DNA from: an uncultured Flavobacterium sp.
GTDB taxonomy: Bacteria > Bacteroidota > Bacteroidia > Flavobacteriales > Flavobacteriaceae
Assembly (NCBI GenBank): GCA_946479395.1
Contig: CAMLFV010000111.1
Span: forward strand, 1 to 8,914
Direction: 5' to 3'
DNA: 8,914 nucleotides
The notes beneath the pieces were generated by a model. That model ran no database searches. It was given only the letters and a program-made list of their open reading frames with translations, and was not told where the DNA came from. The position numbers and the translations under genes are program-made. Below, in pieces: positions 6,231-8,914 of this stretch; position 1 is the first letter of the stretch; each line of letters opens with the position of its first letter.

Positions 6231-6776
6231 ATGAAAAAATATTTAAGATTTATTATTTTAATTTTAATAATAACTCCTTCATACTGTTTTTCTCAAGATC
6301 CGAGCTGCGAATTTATCATTAGCATGGGAAATATTGAAGACCGCAAATATGATTACAAAATCATAATCCAATATGATTACGAAAAAGAAAACATTGGTTC
6401 AATAAAAGCAAAATTAGAAACTAGATGGGAATTCGAATATTCACTTCCAATCGAAAGTGCTTTATTAAAATCTTATTCTGACAACAAAATTCTTGTCGGT
6501 TATATTTCTGATTATTGTTACCCAAATAGAAATATAGAAAATCAGTTAAGAATTATTATTGCAAGGAAAGAAAAAGAAAAAAAACATGTTGAATTAATGT
6601 ATGCTTTATGCAAATTAGTGCCATCAAGAACAGAAATATTAATTGATCAATTTCAGTCTGGACAAAGAAAATGCGAAATTTTTGAGCATCATGAAAATTA
6701 TTTGAACAATAAAAATGTAGACTATGGACATAACCAATATTTGAATCTAAATACAAGAAAAATATATCTGAAATAA
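6231..6776 (+). CDS. Small secreted protein of unknown function
   Basis: I do not recognise this 181-residue protein. It begins with a classical signal peptide: MKKYLRF, then a very hydrophobic Ile/Leu run to about residue 15, ending near CFSQ at 19-22. Cleavage near residue 22 would send it to the periplasm or beyond. The residues before Cys19 (PSY) do not fit a lipobox. The mature part has four Cys (26, 96, 127, 148), enough for two disulfide bonds, many Tyr, Lys, Glu and Ile, and no further membrane segment. A charged helix-like stretch (ARKEKEKKHVE, about 111-121) is visible. The gene has its own promoter and sits between the terminated rplU-rpmA operon and the convergent dgt. It looks more AT-rich than its neighbours. 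These traits suggest an accessory, lineage-restricted gene, but the function is open. Confidence 0.7.
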   Translation: MKKYLRFIILILIITPSYCFSQDPSCEFIISMGNIEDRKYDYKIIIQYDYEKENIGSIKAKLETRWEFEYSLPIESALLKSYSDNKILVGYISDYCYPNRNIENQLRIIIARKEKEKKHVELMYALCKLVPSRTEILIDQFQSGQRKCEIFEHHENYLNNKNVDYGHNQYLNLNTRKIYLK

Positions 6777-6899
6777 AAAAGAAATAATTTTACAACTTCT
6801 ACTCTTTTGTTTTCTCAGTAAAATATCAGCTCACTTTATTCAGCAAGCCAATACTTTTTTTATCCTAATATTATAAAGTCTATGTTTTTTTATAAGATA

Positions 6900-8231
6900 T
6901 TATCTTCCCACAATAGAATGATACAATTCTAACGCTTTACCATCAGTCAATAACGAAATAAATCGGCATACATTTAATAAGCGTAAATACAGGCTTTCAT
7001 TTTCGGTTTGATATTGTTCTGGTAACAATTTTAATATCAGTTCGTCATAATGTGTGGATGTTCCGTTGAATTTATTATTGGTTGCGGCAATAAATTTTTC
7101 CAATAAGGTATGCAAAACTTTATAACCAACCACTTCTTTTTCTATTACTTCTTTACTTTCGTAAACGTTAGAAATACTTATGGTGATAATATCTTTCATT
7201 TGCGCCACATACGCACATTTATCTGTTAGTGCAAACGGGAAATTTCCTTTTAAAATTTCTTCTTCGTTTTCCATAAACACACGCACCACATCGTTAATTA
7301 AACTGCCAATTGCCAAGGCACGCAAATAACTTACTCGTTCGGCTTTTGTTTGCAGTTGCGCGTATTTTACAGAATTGATGTTGTCTTTTACAATTTTTAT
7401 TAAAAATTCTAACGCGTGTTCCTCAGGAATCCACCCTAAATTAATTCCGTCTTCAAAATCAATAATCGTGTAACAAATATCATCGGCAGCTTCTACCAAA
7501 TAAGTCAGCGGATGACGAAAATAACGCAACGTCTCTCCTTCTCTTTTCAACAAACCAAGCGTATCAGCAACATCAGAAAAGCTTGATTTATCTGCTTGAA
7601 AAAATCCGTATTTTTTATCAGAAATTTCATTGGTCGGTTTTTTAGGAAGACTTTCTTTTGGATATTTCATAAAAGCACCCAACGTTGCATACGAAATACG
7701 CAAACCACCTTCGGCACCTGGGCGTGAATCGGTTAAAATATGAAATCCGTTCGCATTTCCCTCAAAATTAATTAAATCTTGCCATTGTGTTGGCTCTAAA
7801 TCTAATCGAAATTGTTCACCGGCACCATGTTTAAAAAAATCGCCAATAGCTTTTTCACCCGAATGTCCAAACGGTGGATTTCCAATATCGTGACACAAAC
7901 AAGCTGCAGCAACTATAGCTCCGAAATCATTAATGGTATAACCTAATTCTGATAATTCAGTATATTTTTCAATAATCTGAGCACCTGCCAACCGACCGAT
8001 AGATCGACCAACAACTGAAACTTCTAAACTATGCGTTAAACGTGTGTGCACAAAATCGGTTTTCGATAGGGGAATTACCTGTGTTTTATCCTGCAAACTG
8101 CGAAATGCGTTCGAGAAAATAATGCGATCGTAATCTACTTCAAAACCAATTCGTGATGGATTTTCATCTTTGCGTTCGCGAATTTCGTTATCGCCAAATT
8201 TTTTTAAAGAAAGTAACTGTTTCCAGTCCAT
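6900..8231 (-). CDS. dgt: dGTP triphosphohydrolase, HD family
   Basis: The enzyme splits dGTP (and in many homologues other dNTPs) into deoxynucleoside and triphosphate, adjusting the dNTP pool in the cytoplasm. With the Met at 8231 the protein has 443 residues and starts MDWKQLLSLKKFGD, the usual beginning in flavobacteria. The frame is open five codons further to an ATG at 8246, which is also possible. Numbered from 8246, family blocks are DYDRIIFSNAFRSLQDKTQV (38-57), HTRLTHSLE (67-75, His72 a metal ligand), CHDIGNPPFGHSGE (118-131; the HD pair His119-Asp120, and His128), and VEAADDICY (251-259) with the last metal Asp. All HD metal-binding elements are present, so it should be active. It begins close behind the AAA ATPase remnant on the same strand and may share its transcript. 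I saw no convincing terminator after it. Confidence 0.93.
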   Translation of the reverse strand: MDWKQLLSLKKFGDNEIRERKDENPSRIGFEVDYDRIIFSNAFRSLQDKTQVIPLSKTDFVHTRLTHSLEVSVVGRSIGRLAGAQIIEKYTELSELGYTINDFGAIVAAACLCHDIGNPPFGHSGEKAIGDFFKHGAGEQFRLDLEPTQWQDLINFEGNANGFHILTDSRPGAEGGLRISYATLGAFMKYPKESLPKKPTNEISDKKYGFFQADKSSFSDVADTLGLLKREGETLRYFRHPLTYLVEAADDICYTIIDFEDGINLGWIPEEHALEFLIKIVKDNINSVKYAQLQTKAERVSYLRALAIGSLINDVVRVFMENEEEILKGNFPFALTDKCAYVAQMKDIITISISNVYESKEVIEKEVVGYKVLHTLLEKFIAATNNKFNGTSTHYDELILKLLPEQYQTENESLYLRLLNVCRFISLLTDGKALELYHSIVGR

Positions 8232-8248
8232 TATGGTATTTGTCATTT

Positions 8249-8827
8249 TTAAGACAATTGTTCGTTTATAATATTTTGTTTTACTTGTTTATAAAAATCG
8301 TCTTTCGCCTGCGCGTACGACACCTGATATAAACGTTTTTTGGGATGATATTGCTCTGGAATCGGAATTTTAAGGGTATCGTACAGATCATCCAATAATT
8401 CACTTGATGGTTTTTCGTACGAAATTTGCCATTCAAATCTACGCTTCAAAGCTTCATCAATCATGTGAACCTGATTGGTTGCTGCAATTAAGATCGATTT
8501 CTGCGGAAAATAATCCATCAACTGAATAATCGCATTAACCACACGTTTCATTTCAGAATTATCCTTATTATCATAATCGCGAATTTGTCCTAAAGAATCG
8601 AATTCATCTAAAAGCAAAACCATACTTTCGTACTGCGATTCTTTAAAAAGCAAATCTAAATTTTTAGCCGTTTCGCCCAATTTCGATGAGATGATGGTTG
8701 CCAAATTCACAATCATCAGTTTTTTGTTCAAATGATTCGCAATCACCTTCGCTGTCATGGTTTTCCCTGTACCACTATAGCCATACAACAACAATATTTT
8801 TGAAATTGGTTTTCGCGTTAATTGAGT
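8249..8827 (-). pseudogene. AAA+ ATPase, N-terminus missing; probably a broken gene
   Basis: The frame encodes a classical AAA+ module. Numbered from the TTG at 8794: Walker A GYSGTGKT (5-12), a pore-loop-like ISSKLGETAKNL (35-46), Walker B LLLDEFD (60-66), sensor 1 in LIAATN (Asn107), arginine fingers KRRFEW (Arg118/119), and a C-terminal lid ending at residue 181. What normally precedes the P-loop is absent. The in-frame codons before TTG read TQLTRKPISKI, still plausible AAA sequence, then hit TGA at 8830-8828 and again at 8857-8855. The other two minus frames also have stops within 8836-8914, and no ATG lies in frame upstream of the P-loop. Truncation or frameshift is therefore likely; a real start at one of the TTG codons (8794, 8791, 8788) would give a P-loop at the very N-terminus. 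From memory the core resembles ATPases paired with S8 (subtilisin-like) proteases, but none is visible here. dgt follows at once. Confidence 0.65.
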
Positions 8828-8914
8828 TCATTCCTTTAGTTTTGAAAAAATCTGTCAAACCAATCCATGAATTTCAATCTGACACAAATTCCAGAACGTA
8901 CAAAAAAACCGCGT
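8828..8914. other. Right edge without an intact reading frame
   Basis: These 87 bases lie upstream of the AAA+ ATPase remnant. On the minus strand all three frames are interrupted: TGA at 8857-8855 and 8830-8828 in the ATPase frame, TAA at 8838-8836 in the second, and TGA at 8876-8874 in the third. They may be decayed ATPase sequence or an intergenic region; I see no promoter box clearly matching TAnnTTTG. Confidence 0.5.

Noticed and set aside
6556..6756. Minus-strand 66-codon open frame inside the secreted-protein gene
   Set aside because: The plus-strand gene has a signal peptide and a promoter, while this frame has neither and is a shadow.
6777..6899. Possible terminators between the secreted-protein gene and dgt
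   Set aside because: TTATAAA/TTTATAA (6871-6895) is an all-AT 7-bp stem, and a GCTCAC/GCAAGC stem near 6828-6847 needs two wobble pairs and lacks a T tract. Neither is convincing.
8790..8914. Reassigned TGA codons (Trp) restoring the ATPase N-terminus
   Set aside because: Reading both TGA as Trp gives a continuous frame, but Flavobacteriia use the standard code and the other genes here encode Trp with TGG. Mutation or frameshift is far simpler.
1..8914. CRISPR array, insertion sequence, attachment site or large direct repeats
   Set aside because: I saw no spaced repeats, transposase frames, terminal inverted repeats or duplication of the tRNA 3' end in the window.

Overview
The window looks like a chromosomal segment from a member of the Flavobacteriia (Bacteroidota), in the Flavobacterium/Myroides range. 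The support is AT-rich DNA with no clear Shine-Dalgarno sites, several promoter-like sequences of the Bacteroidota type (TTG, about 18-20 bp, then TAnnTTTG), a tRNA gene without an encoded CCA end, secreted proteins with short N-terminal signals, and a familiar order of core genes. Assignment to a genus is not possible from this alone.

Layout. Positions 1-1104 (minus strand) carry the 5' part of an FtsX/LolC/E-type ABC permease, with a TTG start two bases after the stop of rbfA (ribosome maturation factor). Divergent from rbfA is mce (methylmalonyl-CoA epimerase, 1170-1574, plus), followed by a CAU-anticodon tRNA (1654-1727) with its own promoter and a strong terminator. A minus-strand pair of secreted M16 zinc peptidases follows (5237 down to 1850). 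The first has the zinc site. The second lacks it, carries the substrate-binding Arg/Tyr signature, and has an extra C-terminal domain of about 200 residues. Divergent from this pair is rplU-rpmA (ribosomal proteins L21 and L27, 5426-6040), closed by a terminator. A small secreted protein of unknown function (6231-6776) has its own promoter, whose -33 element sits inside a palindrome. The right end (minus strand) holds dgt (dGTP triphosphohydrolase of the HD family). Just upstream of it is an AAA+ ATPase that lacks the sequence normally found before the P-loop and is probably a broken gene.

How the genes relate. Most of the window is housekeeping: ribosome assembly and ribosomal proteins, propionate/methylmalonyl-CoA metabolism, a tRNA, envelope transport and dNTP control. 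The M16 pair reads as one split heterodimeric periplasmic peptidase. The accessory-looking part is the right end plus the orphan secreted protein. The AAA+ ATPase resembles, from memory, the ATPases found next to subtilisin-like (S8) proteases in two-gene loci, but no protease is visible here. No complete new system can be demonstrated in this window.
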